This document shows, piece after piece, positions 41,922 through 50,542 of a stretch of DNA of 50,603 nt. The stretch spans positions 140,060 through 190,662 of the forward strand of contig NZ_BBPM01000006.1 of the NCBI RefSeq assembly GCF_000787775.1, given 5' to 3'. A model generated the notes under the pieces. The model saw only the letters and a program-made list of their open reading frames with translations, was not told the origin of the DNA and did not search any database. This stretch comes from Streptacidiphilus carbonis (GTDB lineage Bacteria; Actinomycetota; Actinomycetes; Streptomycetales; Streptomycetaceae). The position numbers were made by a program, and so were the translations under genes. Numbering within the stretch: the first letter of the stretch is position 1; each line of letters begins with the position of its first letter.

Positions 41922-42617
41922 TCAGCCCAACTGCTTCAGCAGTTCCTCGGCGAGCGGGCCGGCGGAGGCCGGGTTCTGGCCGGTGACCAGGGTGCGGTCC
42001 ACCTCGACGTGCGGGGCCCAGGGCGTGCTTTCCCGGAAGTCCGCGCCGAGGGCGACCAGACGGTCCTGGAGCAGCCACCTGGCCTTGTCGGCCAGGCCGC
42101 CCTGGATCTCCTCCGCATTGGTGAACCCGGTGAGCCGGTAGCCGGCGAACGGCGAGGTGCCGTCCTCGTTCGCGGCCGCCAGCAGCGCGGCAGGGGCGTG
42201 GCAGACCACGCCGAGCGGGGTGCCGGACTTCAGCGCCAGCGTGAGCAGCGCGCCGGAGTCGGCGTTGACGGCCAGGTCCTCCATCGGGCCGTGGCCGCCG
42301 GGGTAGAACACGGCGTAGTAGTCCTGCAGCCGCACGTCCTCCAGCGGGACCGGGCGCCGCAGTTCGGCCATCGAGGCGAGGGTGTCGGCCATCTGCTTCG
42401 CGCCCTCCTCACCGCCGTTGAACTGCGGTGCGAGGCTGGCCGCGTCCACCGGCGGGACCACGCCGCCCGGGGTGGCGACCACGATCTCGTGCCCGGCGGC
42501 CCGGAACACCTGGTAGGGGGCCGCGGCCTCGTCGGCCCAGAAGCCGGTCGGGTGCTTGGTGCCGTCCGCCAGGGTCCAGTGGTCGGCGCCGGTCATCACG
42601 AAAAGGATCTTTGCCAT
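41922..42617 (-). CDS. DJ-1/PfpI-family protein (type 1 glutamine-amidotransferase-like)
   Basis: A 231-aa DJ-1/PfpI protein. KILFVMTGADHWTLADGTKHPTGFWADEA starts the fold, with the Glu characteristic of the family; VFYPGGHGPMEDLA precedes the nucleophile elbow, and GVVCHAPAAL carries the Cys followed by His. This corresponds to the HchA/Hsp31-like glyoxalase III subgroup, which converts methylglyoxal to lactate or acts as a holdase. The ATG at 42617 is preferred over an upstream ATG. Operon with the VOC gene. Confidence 0.92.
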   Translation of the reverse strand: MAKILFVMTGADHWTLADGTKHPTGFWADEAAAPYQVFRAAGHEIVVATPGGVVPPVDAASLAPQFNGGEEGAKQMADTLASMAELRRPVPLEDVRLQDYYAVFYPGGHGPMEDLAVNADSGALLTLALKSGTPLGVVCHAPAALLAAANEDGTSPFAGYRLTGFTNAEEIQGGLADKARWLLQDRLVALGADFRESTPWAPHVEVDRTLVTGQNPASAGPLAEELLKQLG

Positions 42618-42856
42618 GGTGCGTGCGCTCCGGGGGTAGTGGTCCGCGTTGGTTCGCTCCACTCAAAGGTAGACCTGTTCAAGTATCTGCCGCCAACGCA
42701 CACGCCGATCGCCGGACCATCCGGAAAACGCTTGGACTGCGCGGTCGCGGTCGCGGGACACTGCGGGTTCCCGGCCCCCGCGCCCGCGCCGAAGCACCGC
42801 CTTGAGCCGCGACCAGCTGTGTGGGGGCTTGATCGGCATGCCCTTTTGGGGGTGGT

Positions 42857-44686
42857 ATGAGTTTTTCCGGAGCACCTGACAGCTCGCCGCGCAGAGGCTC
42901 GACGCTGCTCGCACTTCGTTACTACGCAAGGGAGTTGATTCGACTCAAACGGGTGACGGCACCGGCGATGCTGCTGCCGGCGCTGGGCAATATCGGCACC
43001 AACTACGTCGCGCCGCTGGTCGTCGCCGCACTCGTCGGCCGCATCGCGAAGGACGGCCGCGTCTCGATCGGCTCCACGCTGCCCTACATCCTGGAGTTCG
43101 GCGGCGTACTGCTGCTGGCGGAGGTGCTGTGGCGGATCGGCCTGCACTGCCTGAACCGTCTCGACGCCCGCGGCATCGAGCACCTCTATGTGATCGGGAT
43201 GGACGAGCTGTTCGCCAAGGACGCCGCGTTCTTCCACGAGAACTTCGCCGGGTCGCTCACCAAGCGGGTGCTGAGCTTCGCCTCCCGCTTCGAGGAGTTC
43301 ATCGACACGCTGACGTTCGACGTGGTGGGCAGCCTGGTGCCGCTGCTGTTCGGGTCGGTGGTGCTGTGGCACTATCAGCCGCTGCTGGTGGTCGGCCTGT
43401 TGACGATGATCGTGCTGACGTCGGTGTGTGTGGCCCCGCTGATCCGTCGCCGTCAGGCGCTGGTCGACCAGCGCGAGGAGGCGATCGCCCGGGTGTCCGG
43501 CCATGTCGCGGACAGCCTGATGAACATGGACACCGTCCGGGCCTTCGCCGCGGAGGAGCGCGAGGCGGCCGAGCACCGGTCCCGCGTCGCGCAGTCCCGG
43601 CGGCTCTCGCTGCGCTCCTGGGACTACGGCAATCTGCGTATCGACACCCTGGTCGCGCCGCTGTCCGTGCTGACCAACGCCCTGGGGCTGCTGCTGGCGG
43701 TCGCGCTGGGCGGCGGCAACCACGGCGTGGAGGCGGTCGTGGTCGCCTTCACCTACTACAGCAACGCCACCAGGATCATGTTCCAGTTCAACCAGATCTA
43801 CCGGCGCCTGGAGAGCTCGATGACCGAGGCCGCGCAGTTCACCGAGCTGCTGCTGACCCCGCCGACCGTGATCGACCCGGAGTCGCCGCTGCCGCTGCCC
43901 TCCCTGTCCGGCGGCAGGCGCGCCGCCGACATCCGCTTCGAGCGGGTGACCTTCTCCCACGGCGGCGCGCAGCCGCTGTTCGAGGAGCTGGACCTGGCCG
44001 TGCCGAACGGCGCGCGGATCGGTCTGGTCGGGCGCTCCGGCGGCGGCAAGACCACGCTCACCCGGCTGCTGCTGCGGATGACGGACATCGACACCGGCCG
44101 GATCCTGATCGGGGGTCAGGACATCAGCCGGCTGCGCCAGGCCGACCTGCGCAGCCTGATCGCCTACGTCCCGCAGGACCCGGCGATGTTCCACCGCACC
44201 CTGCGGCAGAACATCGCCTTCGCCCGGCCGGACGCCACCGAGGCCGAGATCCGCCGCGCGGCCGAGGCGGCGCACGTCACCGGCTTCGCGGACACGCTGC
44301 CGGACGGATTCGACACCATGGTGGGCGAACGCGGCGTCAAACTGTCCGGCGGTCAGCGCCAGCGGGTCGCCCTGGCCAGGGCGATCCTGCGGGACGCGCC
44401 GATCCTGCTGCTGGACGAGGCGACCAGCGCGCTGGACTCGGAGAGCGAGCTGCTGGTCCAGGAGGCGCTGTGGCGGCTGATGGAGGGGCGCACAGCGCTG
44501 GTGGTGGCCCACCGGTTGAGCACGGTCGCCACCATGGACCGGCTGGTGGTGCTGGACCGCGGCCGGATCGTCGAGCAGGGCACCCACCAGGAGCTGCTCG
44601 CGTCGGAGGGCGCCTACGCGAAGCTGTGGCAGCACCAGTCGGGAGGCTTTCTCGACGATGCCGCGGCCGGGGCCGACCTGCACTGA
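42857..44686 (+). CDS. ABC-type exporter (transmembrane plus ATPase fusion)
   Basis: A 609-aa half-transporter. Six hydrophobic segments occupy residues 35-320 (AMLLPALGNIGTNYVAPLVVAALVG, GVLLLAEVLWRIGLHCL, VVGSLVPLLFGSVVLWHYQPLLVVGLLTMIVLT). The nucleotide-binding domain from about residue 360 has Walker A GRSGGGKTT, signature LSGGQRQRVALA, Walker B ILLLDEATSALD and H-loop VVAHRLS. It works as a homodimer, exporting a lipid, peptide or drug. GGGGGTGGT precedes the ATG. It stands alone. Substrate unknown. Confidence 0.92.
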   Translation: MSFSGAPDSSPRRGSTLLALRYYARELIRLKRVTAPAMLLPALGNIGTNYVAPLVVAALVGRIAKDGRVSIGSTLPYILEFGGVLLLAEVLWRIGLHCLNRLDARGIEHLYVIGMDELFAKDAAFFHENFAGSLTKRVLSFASRFEEFIDTLTFDVVGSLVPLLFGSVVLWHYQPLLVVGLLTMIVLTSVCVAPLIRRRQALVDQREEAIARVSGHVADSLMNMDTVRAFAAEEREAAEHRSRVAQSRRLSLRSWDYGNLRIDTLVAPLSVLTNALGLLLAVALGGGNHGVEAVVVAFTYYSNATRIMFQFNQIYRRLESSMTEAAQFTELLLTPPTVIDPESPLPLPSLSGGRRAADIRFERVTFSHGGAQPLFEELDLAVPNGARIGLVGRSGGGKTTLTRLLLRMTDIDTGRILIGGQDISRLRQADLRSLIAYVPQDPAMFHRTLRQNIAFARPDATEAEIRRAAEAAHVTGFADTLPDGFDTMVGERGVKLSGGQRQRVALARAILRDAPILLLDEATSALDSESELLVQEALWRLMEGRTALVVAHRLSTVATMDRLVVLDRGRIVEQGTHQELLASEGAYAKLWQHQSGGFLDDAAAGADLH

Positions 44687-44741
44687 GGTCGGCCCCGGCG
44701 GGGTGCCGCCGGCCCAGGCCGTAGCGGGGGTCGGGCGGGGG

Positions 44742-45116
44742 TCAGGGCCCGGTGTCCCCGGGGTGGCTGCAAAGGCCGCCCTGGTAGTTGCTGTCGTACC
44801 AGGCGCCGGTCGCGTCGAAGTCCAGGACCGTCTTCCCCGGGCCGACGCAGCGGTGGTAGTCGCCGCGGAACGCCCGGGTGACCTGGATCCAGACGTTGGT
44901 GTTGGTCGCGCAGTGCTCGTAGAAGGGGTGGTCGCTGACGGTCCCCGGGTTCCAGCCGCAGGCGTCCCTGCGCTGTGCGGTGGCGGCGTCGGCCGGGGCC
45001 GCCACCGAGAAGGCGAGGGCGGCCGCCAGTGCGCAGCCGACCAGGGACAGCATCCGGGTCCGCCCGGTCTGCCTGGTTTGGCCGGGGCTCGACGGGGAGG
45101 CTTCACGTGCTTGCAT
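44742..45116 (-). CDS. DUF6355-like small secreted protein
   Basis: A 124-aa precursor. After a basic start (MQAREASPSSPGQTRQTGRTR) comes a hydrophobic signal segment (LSLVGCALAAALAFSVAAPADA), probably cleaved after ADA (about residue 44). The mature part of about 80 residues has four Cys (ACGWN, EHCATN, HRCVGPG, GLCSHPG), consistent with two disulfides. The spacing and VGPG motif fit DUF6355 proteins from actinobacteria, whose role is unknown. GAGGAA precedes the ATG at 45116. Confidence 0.8.
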   Translation of the reverse strand: MQAREASPSSPGQTRQTGRTRMLSLVGCALAAALAFSVAAPADAATAQRRDACGWNPGTVSDHPFYEHCATNTNVWIQVTRAFRGDYHRCVGPGKTVLDFDATGAWYDSNYQGGLCSHPGDTGP

Positions 45117-45167
45117 GTTCGGTTCCTCTCGACAGCGGGGACGTCCCGGTGACCCGGGAGCCGCAGC

Positions 45168-45205
45168 GCGTCGGACGCGTACGGCACTCCGTACACGTCC
45201 GACGC
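45168..45205. promoter_or_regulatory. long hairpin upstream of the DUF6355-like gene
   Basis: GCGTCGGACGCGTACGG (45168-45184) pairs with the arm at 45189-45205 across a 4-nt loop, 17 positions with one mismatch. It lies 52 nt upstream of the gene, in the leader or promoter, where it could be an operator or a terminator-like leader structure. Confidence 0.45.
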
Positions 45206-45378
45206 ACGTCGCCCGTATGACACTCCGCCGGGAAATCCACCGCGTGATCTTCGCTACCCCTCGGCACGGCTGGTTTGCGGCCTCTTGGCACCGCTTGTCC
45301 CGGTCCTCGGCGGCCCGGTCCGCCAGGTCGAGATGGAGTCGCGGCGGCCGGACTGGCACACTCTGGGAAGAAGAGTTG

Positions 45379-45419
45379 GCGGTCGACATAATCATTAGCT
45401 GTTCTGCATTGTCGACCGC
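45379..45419. promoter_or_regulatory. GylR-type operator at the gylR promoter
   Basis: GCGGTCGACA (45379-45388) and TGTCGACCGC (45410-45419) are perfect 10-bp arms, 31 bp apart, just upstream of the gylR start. On the minus strand, GCGGTCGACAATG is continued by NNGAACA, as in the glpF operator. Probable autoregulation site. Confidence 0.7.
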
Positions 45420-45438
45420 ACCCCAGCGGAGGTGTGCG

Positions 45439-46203
45439 ATGCCCGGCCCGATCCAGTCGCTCGAGCGCGCGGCGGCCATTCTGCGGCTGCTCGCCGGAGG
45501 CGAGCGCCGCCTCGGCCTGTCCGAGGTGTCCGCCTCGCTCGGCCTGGCCAAGGGCACCGCGCACGGGATCCTGCGCACGCTCCAGCAGGAGGGCTTCGTC
45601 GAGCAGGACCTGGAGAGCGGGAAGTACCAGCTCGGCGCCGAACTGCTGCGGCTCGGGCAGAGCTACCTGGATGTGCACGAACTGCGGGCGCGGGCCCTGG
45701 TCTGGGCCGACGACCTGGCCCGGGCCGGCGGCGAGACCGTGTACCTCGGGGTGCTGCACCAGCACGGGGTGCTGATCGTCCATCACGTCTTCCGGCCCGA
45801 CGACAGCCGGCAGGTGCTGGAGGTCGGCAGCATGCAGCCGCTGCACAGCACCGCGCTCGGCAAGGTGCTGCTGGCGCACGACCCGGTCGCCCGCGGTGAG
45901 CTGGACGAGTTCCCCCCGGAGACCTTCACCTCCCGGACCCTGACCGACCTCGCCGCCATCGACGAGGAGTGCGCGCTGACCCGCGAACGCGGCTGGAGCG
46001 CGGCCGTCGAGGAGACCTGGCCGGGCGTGGCCTCGATCGGCGCGCTGATCCAGGACCGGCGCCGCAATCCTGTGGGTGCGGTGTGTATCAGCGGCGCCGT
46101 CGAGCGGGTGTGCGAAGCCGGCGTGGTGCGGCCGGATCTGGTCGTGGCGGTGCGCGAGGCGGCCCGGGCGATCTCCCGGGACCTGGGCGCAGCGCGGTTC
46201 TGA
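45439..46203 (+). CDS. gylR: IclR-family glycerol-operon regulator
   Basis: A 254-aa IclR protein. The winged helix is at about residues 5-65 (SLERAAAILRLLAGGERRLGLSEVSASLGLAKGTAHGILRTLQQEGFVEQD), and the effector domain has YLGVLHQHGVLIVHHV, LHSTALGKVLLAH and AVCISGAVERV. Its position directly before glpF-glpK-glpD identifies it as GylR of the streptomycete gyl operon, a repressor released by glycerol or glycerol-3-phosphate. GGAGG precedes the ATG. The shared GCGGTCGACA motif at its own and the glpF promoter is the likely binding site. Confidence 0.9.
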   Translation: MPGPIQSLERAAAILRLLAGGERRLGLSEVSASLGLAKGTAHGILRTLQQEGFVEQDLESGKYQLGAELLRLGQSYLDVHELRARALVWADDLARAGGETVYLGVLHQHGVLIVHHVFRPDDSRQVLEVGSMQPLHSTALGKVLLAHDPVARGELDEFPPETFTSRTLTDLAAIDEECALTRERGWSAAVEETWPGVASIGALIQDRRRNPVGAVCISGAVERVCEAGVVRPDLVVAVREAARAISRDLGAARF

Positions 46204-46319
46204 AGCGGCTCAGGCCGGGGCCGACGCGATTCGGTCCCGCTTCCGCGCTGTCGTGACTACGGGCAATTTGTCCGTATTTATTGGTGTCTACGACGTTTTT
46301 TCGCCTATGGGTGGTGGTC

Positions 46320-46348
46320 TTGACGTAATGCCACCCAGAGGGAAAACT
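46320..46348 (+). promoter_or_regulatory. possible glpF promoter
   Basis: TTGACG (46320-46325) and AAAACT (46343-46348) have 17-bp spacing; the -10 is a weak match. Transcription would start near 46355, at the edge of the GylR-type site. Confidence 0.4.
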
Positions 46349-46356
46349 GCCGCATG

Positions 46357-46380
46357 GCGGTCGACAATGTCGAACATTGT
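46357..46380. promoter_or_regulatory. GylR-type operator at the glpF promoter
   Basis: GCGGTCGACA (46357-46366) is shared with the gylR promoter. From 46364 it continues as a perfect dyad, ACAATGTCGAACATTGT (7-bp arms around CGA). It lies 61 nt before the glpF GTG and would block the operon promoter. Confidence 0.7.
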
Positions 46381-46440
46381 TCACGGCAGCCGCATCACCA
46401 GCCCTCTCCCACCCACAGGGGCACGGACAAAGGAGTCGTT

Positions 46441-47151
46441 GTGTCCAACGGCCACATCTTCGTAGGCGAGCTCATCGGCACCGCCCTGCTGATCCTGCTC
46501 GGCGGCGGCGTCTGCGCCGCCGTGACGCTCAAGAGATCCAAGGCGTTCGGAGCCGGCTGGGTCGCCATCGCCTTCGGCTGGGGCTTCGCCGTGATGGTCG
46601 CGGCGTACGTCTCCAGCCACCTCTCCGGGGCCCACCTCAACCCCGCGGTCACCCTGGCCATAGCCATCAAGAGCGGCGAGTGGAGCCACGTCCCGGTCTA
46701 CCTGGCCGGACAGATGCTCGGCGCCATGCTCGGTGCCTTCCTGGTGTGGGTCACCTACCTCGGCCAGTTCCAGCAGAACGACGAGCCCACCCTGGGCATC
46801 TTCTCCACCGGCCCGGAGATCCGTAACCCGGTCCAGAACCTGATGACCGAGGCCATCGGCACCCTGGTGCTGTGCATCCTGATCCTCACCCAGGGCCTGA
46901 CTCCCGGGCTCACCCTGTCCGGCACGGGCGTCCTCATCACCTCCCTGACCGTGGTCGGCATCGGCTTCTCGCTCGGCGGCCCGACCGGCTACGCGATCAA
47001 CCCGGTCCGCGACCTCGGCCCGCGCATCGTCCACTCGCTGCTGCCGATCCCCAAGAAGGGCGGCTCCGACTGGGGCTACGCCTGGATACCCGTGGTCGGC
47101 CCGCTCGTCGGCGGTGCCCTCGCGGGCCTGCTGTACAACGCCGCCTACTGA
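46441..47151 (+). CDS. glpF: glycerol uptake facilitator (aquaglyceroporin)
   Basis: A 236-aa MIP-family channel with six membrane helices. The first pore motif is N67-P68-A69 (HLNPAVTLA); the second is N187-P188-V189-R190-D191 ([10 protein letters not shown]). D191 after the Arg marks glycerol channels, and Val replaces the usual Ala. It lets glycerol diffuse across the plasma membrane. The GTG at 46441 has AAAGGAG 5 nt upstream. First structural gene of the operon, 103 nt before glpK. Confidence 0.93.
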   Translation: MSNGHIFVGELIGTALLILLGGGVCAAVTLKRSKAFGAGWVAIAFGWGFAVMVAAYVSSHLSGAHLNPAVTLAIAIKSGEWSHVPVYLAGQMLGAMLGAFLVWVTYLGQFQQNDEPTLGIFSTGPEIRNPVQNLMTEAIGTLVLCILILTQGLTPGLTLSGTGVLITSLTVVGIGFSLGGPTGYAINPVRDLGPRIVHSLLPIPKKGGSDWGYAWIPVVGPLVGGALAGLLYNAAY

Positions 47152-47254
47152 CCCGGCCACCGGCCCCGCTGCCGACCCGCGCCAGCACCCCCGCAGCACC
47201 TGTCCCCACCCCAGCCGTTCCCCTGTCCGCTCCCCGACCCAGAGGACTCACGCC

Positions 47255-48790
47255 GTGACCACCACACTGTCCAATGGCGGCCAGTACATCGCCGCGATCG
47301 ACCAGGGCACCACCTCCAGCCGCTGCATCATCTTCGGCGCCGACGGCCGCATCGTCGCCGTCGACCAGCAGGAACACAGCCAGATCTTCCCCCAGCCCGG
47401 CTGGGTGGAGCACGACGGCGCCGAGATCTGGACCCGGGTCCAGTCGGTGGTGGCCGGCGCGCTGGAGAAGGCCGACCTGACCAGGTCCGACATCCGCGCC
47501 ATCGGGATCACCAACCAGCGCGAGACCACCATCCTGTGGGACAGGCACACCGGCGAGCCCGTCCACAACGCGCTGGTGTGGCAGGACACCCGCACCGAGG
47601 CGCTCTGCAAGGAGCTGGGCCGCAACGTCGGCCAGGACCGCTTCCGCCGGGAGACCGGGCTACCGCTGGCCAGCTACTTCGCCGGCCCGAAGATCCGCTG
47701 GCTGCTGGACAACGTCGAGGGCCTGCGCGAGCGCGCCGAGGCCGGCGACATCCTCTTCGGCACCATGGACAGCTGGGTCATCTGGAACCTGACCGGCGGC
47801 CCCGACGGCGGCGTGCACGTCACCGACGTCACCAACGCCTCGCGCACCCTGCTGATGAACCTGCACACGCTGGAGTGGGACGCCAAGATCCTGGAGTCCA
47901 TGGACGTCCCGGCCGCGCTGCTGCCGGAGATCCGCTCCTCCGCCGAGGTGTACGGCAACGCGGTCGGCGTGCTGGAGGGCGTGCCGGTGGCCTCGGCCCT
48001 GGGCGACCAGCAGGCGGCGCTGTTCGGGCAGACCTGCTTCGACGAGGGCGAGGCCAAGAGCACCTACGGCACCGGCACCTTCCTGCTGCTCAACACCGGC
48101 GAGAAGGCCGTCAACTCCTACCACGGCCTGCTGACCACGGTCGGCTACCGGATCGGCGACCAGAAGCCGGTCTACGCCCTGGAGGGCTCGATCGCGGTCA
48201 CCGGCTCGCTGGTGCAGTGGCTGCGGGACCAGCTGGGCATCATCTCCACCGCGGCCGAGATCGAGACCCTGGCCTCCACCGTCCAGGACAACGGCGGCGC
48301 CTACATCGTCCCGGCCTTCTCCGGACTGTTCGCCCCGTACTGGCGCTCCGACGCCCGCGGCGTGATCACCGGCCTGACCCGCTACGTCACCAAGGGCCAC
48401 CTGGCCCGCGCCGTCCTGGAGGCCACCGCCTGGCAGACCCGCGAGGTCGTCGACGCGATGGCCAAGGACTCCGGCGTCACGCTGACCGCGCTCAAGGTCG
48501 ACGGCGGCATGACCAGCAACAACCTGCTGATGCAGAACATCGCCGACGTCCTGGACGCCCCGGTCGAGCGGCCCTTCGTGGCCGAGACCACCGCCCTCGG
48601 CGCGGCCTACGCGGCCGGCCTCGCGGTCGGCTTCTGGCCGGACCTGGACACCCTGCGGGCCAACTGGCACCGCGCCGCCGAGTGGACCCCGCGCATGGAC
48701 CAGGCCACCCGCGACCGCGAGTACAAGAACTGGCTCAAGGCCGTCGAACGCACCATGGGCTGGATCGAAGAGGACGAGCCCACGGCGTAG
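47255..48790 (+). CDS. glpK: glycerol kinase
   Basis: A 511-aa FGGY-family kinase. The N-terminal [16 protein letters not shown] (residues 11-26) is the phosphate-binding motif, [14 protein letters not shown] and [10 protein letters not shown] bind glycerol, and [12 protein letters not shown] and [14 protein letters not shown] complete the ATP site. It converts glycerol plus ATP to glycerol-3-phosphate in the cytoplasm, trapping glycerol that enters through GlpF. The GTG at 47255 has GAGGA upstream and gives the standard length. A strong hairpin follows the stop, before glpD. Confidence 0.95.
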   Translation: MTTTLSNGGQYIAAIDQGTTSSRCIIFGADGRIVAVDQQEHSQIFPQPGWVEHDGAEIWTRVQSVVAGALEKADLTRSDIRAIGITNQRETTILWDRHTGEPVHNALVWQDTRTEALCKELGRNVGQDRFRRETGLPLASYFAGPKIRWLLDNVEGLRERAEAGDILFGTMDSWVIWNLTGGPDGGVHVTDVTNASRTLLMNLHTLEWDAKILESMDVPAALLPEIRSSAEVYGNAVGVLEGVPVASALGDQQAALFGQTCFDEGEAKSTYGTGTFLLLNTGEKAVNSYHGLLTTVGYRIGDQKPVYALEGSIAVTGSLVQWLRDQLGIISTAAEIETLASTVQDNGGAYIVPAFSGLFAPYWRSDARGVITGLTRYVTKGHLARAVLEATAWQTREVVDAMAKDSGVTLTALKVDGGMTSNNLLMQNIADVLDAPVERPFVAETTALGAAYAAGLAVGFWPDLDTLRANWHRAAEWTPRMDQATRDREYKNWLKAVERTMGWIEEDEPTA

Positions 48791-48796
48791 CAGCAC

Positions 48797-48850
48797 CGGT
48801 ACGGGTTGGGACGGGGTCCGGCACCCGGGCCCCCGTCCCAACCCGTACCG
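48797..48850 (+). terminator. 20-bp intercistronic hairpin between glpK and glpD
   Basis: A perfect 20-bp stem (arms 48797-48816 and 48831-48850, outer CGGTACGGG/CCCGTACCG) with a 14-nt loop starts 6 nt after the glpK stop. It may terminate part of the transcripts or stabilise the glpF-glpK message, lowering glpD output. Confidence 0.7.
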
Positions 48851-48927
48851 ACAGCACCACTTCTGAGACACCTTCTGAGAGGAGCACGGCGGGACCGCGC
48901 ACCCCGCGGCCCGCCGGACACCAGCTG

Positions 48928-50529
48928 ATGAACACCATCCCGACCCTGGGCGCCAACCACTCCGCCAGCCGCGCGCAGTCGCGGCACCTGCTCAGCAGCG
49001 CCACCTACGACCTGCTGGTCATCGGCGGCGGCATTCTCGGTACGGCGGTCGCCTGGACCGCCGCCCAGTCCGGGCTGAAGGTCGCCATGGTCGACGCCGG
49101 CGACTTCGCCGGGGCCACCTCCAGCGCCTCGTCCAAGCTGGTCCACGGCGGGCTCCGCTACCTGCAGACCGGCGCGGTGAAGCTGGTCGCGGAGAACCAC
49201 AAGGAGCGCCGGGCCCTGGCCACCGACGTCGCCCCGCACCTGGTCAACCCGCTCACCTTCTTCGTCCCGGTCTACAAGGGCGGCCCGCACAGCGCCCCCA
49301 AGCTCGGCGCAGGCGTCTTCCTGTACTCGGCGCTGTCCGCGTTCCGCGACGGCATGGGCCGGGTGTCCACACCCGCGCACGCGCTGCAGCAGGTCCCTGC
49401 GCTGAAGTCGGAGGGACTGCGCTCGGTCGCGGTCTACGGCGACCACCAGATGAACGACTCCCGGGTCGCCGTGATGACGGTGCGCGCGGCGGTCGACTCG
49501 GGCGCCGTGGTGCTCAACCACGCCGAGGTGACCGGGCTGCGATTTTCTGGAGGCAAGGGGGGCACGGGCGGCCGGGTGACCGGCGCCGAACTGCGGGACC
49601 GGCTGGACGGCACCGAGTTCGGCGTGAACGCGCGGCTGGTGCTCAACGCGACCGGGCCGTGGGTGGACCACCTGCGCACCATGGAGGACGCGGGTTCCGC
49701 GCCCAGCATCCGGCTGTCCAAGGGCGCGCACGTGGTGGTCAAGCGCCGCGCGCCCTGGCACGCGGCGCTGACCATACCCATCGACAAGTACCGGGTCTCC
49801 TTCGCCATCCCGTGGGAGGACCACGTGCTGCTGGGCACCACGGACGAGGAGTACACCGGCGACCCCGCCGACGTCCGGGCGACCGACGCGGACATCGACC
49901 AGATCATGGGCGAGGCCGGACACGCCATCAAGGACGAGCACCTGGACCGCGACCTGGTCACCTACTCCTTCGCCGGCCTGCGCGTCCTGCCCGGCGGCCC
50001 CGGCGAGACCGCCGCGGCCAAGCGGGAGACCGTGGTCACCGAGGGCCGCGGCGGGATGCTGTCGGTGGCCGGCGGCAAGTGGACGACGTACCGTCACATC
50101 GGCCGGGTGGTCCTGGACAAGCTGGCGCACGTCGCCGGCACCGGGCTCGCCGAGGACATCTCGGCGATCCCGCGCACCGTGCCGCTGCCCGGCGTCGCCA
50201 GCCCCAACGCGGTCGCGCACCGGCTGCTGGTGGACCGCGAGCCCGGCACCCGGATCGACCCGCTGGTGGCCCGCAACCTGGCCACCCACTACGGCACCCT
50301 GTCCTTCGAGATCGCCCAGCTGATCGCGGAGAACCCCGAGCTGGGCCGGCCCATCCACCCGGACGGCCCGGACGTCTGGGCCCAGGTCGCCTACGCGGCC
50401 GCGCACGAGTGGGCGCACACCCCGGACGACGTTCTGCGGCGCCGCACCACCATGGTCGTCCGCGGCCTGGACACCCCGGAGGTCCGCGCCGAGGTCGCGG
50501 CGTTCCTGGCGGCCCACCCGGTGGGCTGA
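48928..50529 (+). CDS. glpD: glycerol-3-phosphate dehydrogenase (FAD-dependent)
   Basis: A 533-aa flavoenzyme. The FAD motif is LLVIGGGILGTAVAWTAAQSGLKVAMVDAGDFAGATSS (about residues 30-68), followed by KLVHGGLRYLQTG; the core includes LNATGPWVDHLR and KGAHVVVKRR, and the C-terminal part VAGGKWTTYRHIG ends the FAD domain before a DAO_C-type helical domain. It oxidises glycerol-3-phosphate to dihydroxyacetone phosphate and passes electrons to the quinone pool at the membrane. The ATG at 48928 is the first in-frame start after the hairpin; a small hairpin (50530-50542) follows the stop. Confidence 0.94.
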   Translation: MNTIPTLGANHSASRAQSRHLLSSATYDLLVIGGGILGTAVAWTAAQSGLKVAMVDAGDFAGATSSASSKLVHGGLRYLQTGAVKLVAENHKERRALATDVAPHLVNPLTFFVPVYKGGPHSAPKLGAGVFLYSALSAFRDGMGRVSTPAHALQQVPALKSEGLRSVAVYGDHQMNDSRVAVMTVRAAVDSGAVVLNHAEVTGLRFSGGKGGTGGRVTGAELRDRLDGTEFGVNARLVLNATGPWVDHLRTMEDAGSAPSIRLSKGAHVVVKRRAPWHAALTIPIDKYRVSFAIPWEDHVLLGTTDEEYTGDPADVRATDADIDQIMGEAGHAIKDEHLDRDLVTYSFAGLRVLPGGPGETAAAKRETVVTEGRGGMLSVAGGKWTTYRHIGRVVLDKLAHVAGTGLAEDISAIPRTVPLPGVASPNAVAHRLLVDREPGTRIDPLVARNLATHYGTLSFEIAQLIAENPELGRPIHPDGPDVWAQVAYAAAHEWAHTPDDVLRRRTTMVVRGLDTPEVRAEVAAFLAAHPVG

Positions 50530-50542
50530 CCGCCTTCGGCGG
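50530..50542 (+). terminator. short hairpin after glpD
   Basis: CCGCC-TTC-GGCGG starts next to the glpD stop. It is too small to be a strong terminator alone, and the window ends before further structure can be seen. Confidence 0.35.

Noticed and set aside
47536-50529. A 997-aa frame ending with glpD
   Set aside because: The part before 48928 is an Arg-rich shadow of glpK and crosses the intercistronic hairpin. GlpD length and motifs fit the ATG at 48928.
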